From the NCBI GenBank assembly GCA_937894065.1, contig CALCST010000003.1:1-20529 (forward strand): a DNA stretch of 20,529 bases, given 5' to 3'. Each line of letters begins with the position of its first letter. The first letter of the stretch is position 1. The DNA is from an uncultured Parabacteroides sp. GTDB lineage: Bacteria; Bacteroidota; Bacteroidia; Bacteroidales; Tannerellaceae. The notes beneath the pieces are model-generated. The model was not told the origin of the DNA. It saw only the letters and a program-made list of their open reading frames with translations, and did not search any database. This document shows, one piece after another, positions 20,433 through 20,529 of the stretch. The position numbers and the translations under genes are program-made.

Positions 20433-20469
20433 CAGCCGTTTCGGTGTGGTATCGAAATAGCTGCAAATT
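20427..20469 (+). repeat. Inverted repeat overlapping the tRNA promoter and leader
   Basis: AATTTGCAGC (20427-20436) is the exact reverse complement of 20460-20469. Inside it TTTCG (20439-20443) pairs with CGAAA (20453-20457). The left arm includes most of the -7 box. As RNA only the inner stem and the right arm would be transcribed from the predicted start. Confidence 0.65.
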
Positions 20470-20476
20470 AGCATAT

Positions 20477-20529
20477 GCCTCTTTAGCTCAGTTGGCCAGA
20501 GCACGTGATTTGTAATCTCGGGGTCGTTG
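20477..20529 (+). tRNA. tRNA-Thr (anticodon UGU), 5' part, cut by window end
   Basis: The acceptor 5' strand GCCTCTT, the D arm (GCTCAGTTGGCCAGAGC) and the anticodon loop TTTGTAA with anticodon TGT are visible. The T arm and 3' acceptor strand lie beyond the window. In Bacteroidetes this tRNA starts a cluster that leads to tuf, which I infer follows here. Confidence 0.92.

Overview
This window comes from the chromosome of a Bacteroidales bacterium (Bacteroides/Phocaeicola/Prevotella-like). Evidence: a SusC/SusD outer-membrane pair; promoters of the Bacteroides type (TTTG, about 19-20 nt, then TAnnTTTG) with almost no Shine-Dalgarno sequences; A-rich leaders; and the order rpsU, xerC-type recombinase, hpf, tRNA-Thr, which I recall as conserved in this phylum. 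Species cannot be assigned.

Layout. Positions 1-182 hold the terminator of an unseen upstream gene and a spacer with repeats. 183-5450 is housekeeping on both strands: a NOL1/NOP2/Sun-type rRNA m5C methyltransferase, an RsmI-like methylase, a WbpD/WlbB-like sugar N-acetyltransferase, a PH-domain membrane protein, a D-2-hydroxyacid dehydrogenase and rlmH. 5539-6929 has a small exported DUF4783-like protein and nadC. 7030-9548 (minus) is a likely two-gene unit: a CBM9-like lipoprotein and an exported C1 (bleomycin hydrolase-type) peptidase. 9685-12112 (minus) has a gamma-carbonic-anhydrase-like protein and an aminopeptidase P. A 779-nt gene-free region (12113-12891) carries a divergent promoter, a decayed repeat, a 21-nt tandem array and a strong promoter for susC/susD (12892-17926). 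A small membrane-anchored protein follows (18016-18483). The right end is translation-related: rpsU with a 405-nt upstream region, a Xer-type recombinase, hpf and the start of tRNA-Thr(UGU).

Two things stand out. First, the intergenic spaces between 1.6 and 12.3 kb are filled by copies of one dispersed element made of CT-led 8-nt units (core CTTGTCAA, passing into CTTAAAAA/CTCATAAA). The two halves are in opposite orientation, so they form hairpins. In four copies the A-rich half runs, in unbroken or nearly unbroken octamer phase, up to the start codon of a gene, so the element supplies that gene's 5' leader. The genes concerned are unrelated.

Second, in a phylum whose ribosomes hide their anti-SD with bS21, this window has just two strong SD-like sequences placed where they could act on gene expression. 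One is in the rpsU (bS21) leader, about 200 nt upstream of the start and inside a tiny upstream ORF. The other is directly in front of hpf, the ribosome hibernation factor, inside the last codons of the recombinase. This suggests, as inference, that bS21-deficient ribosomes could control both genes.
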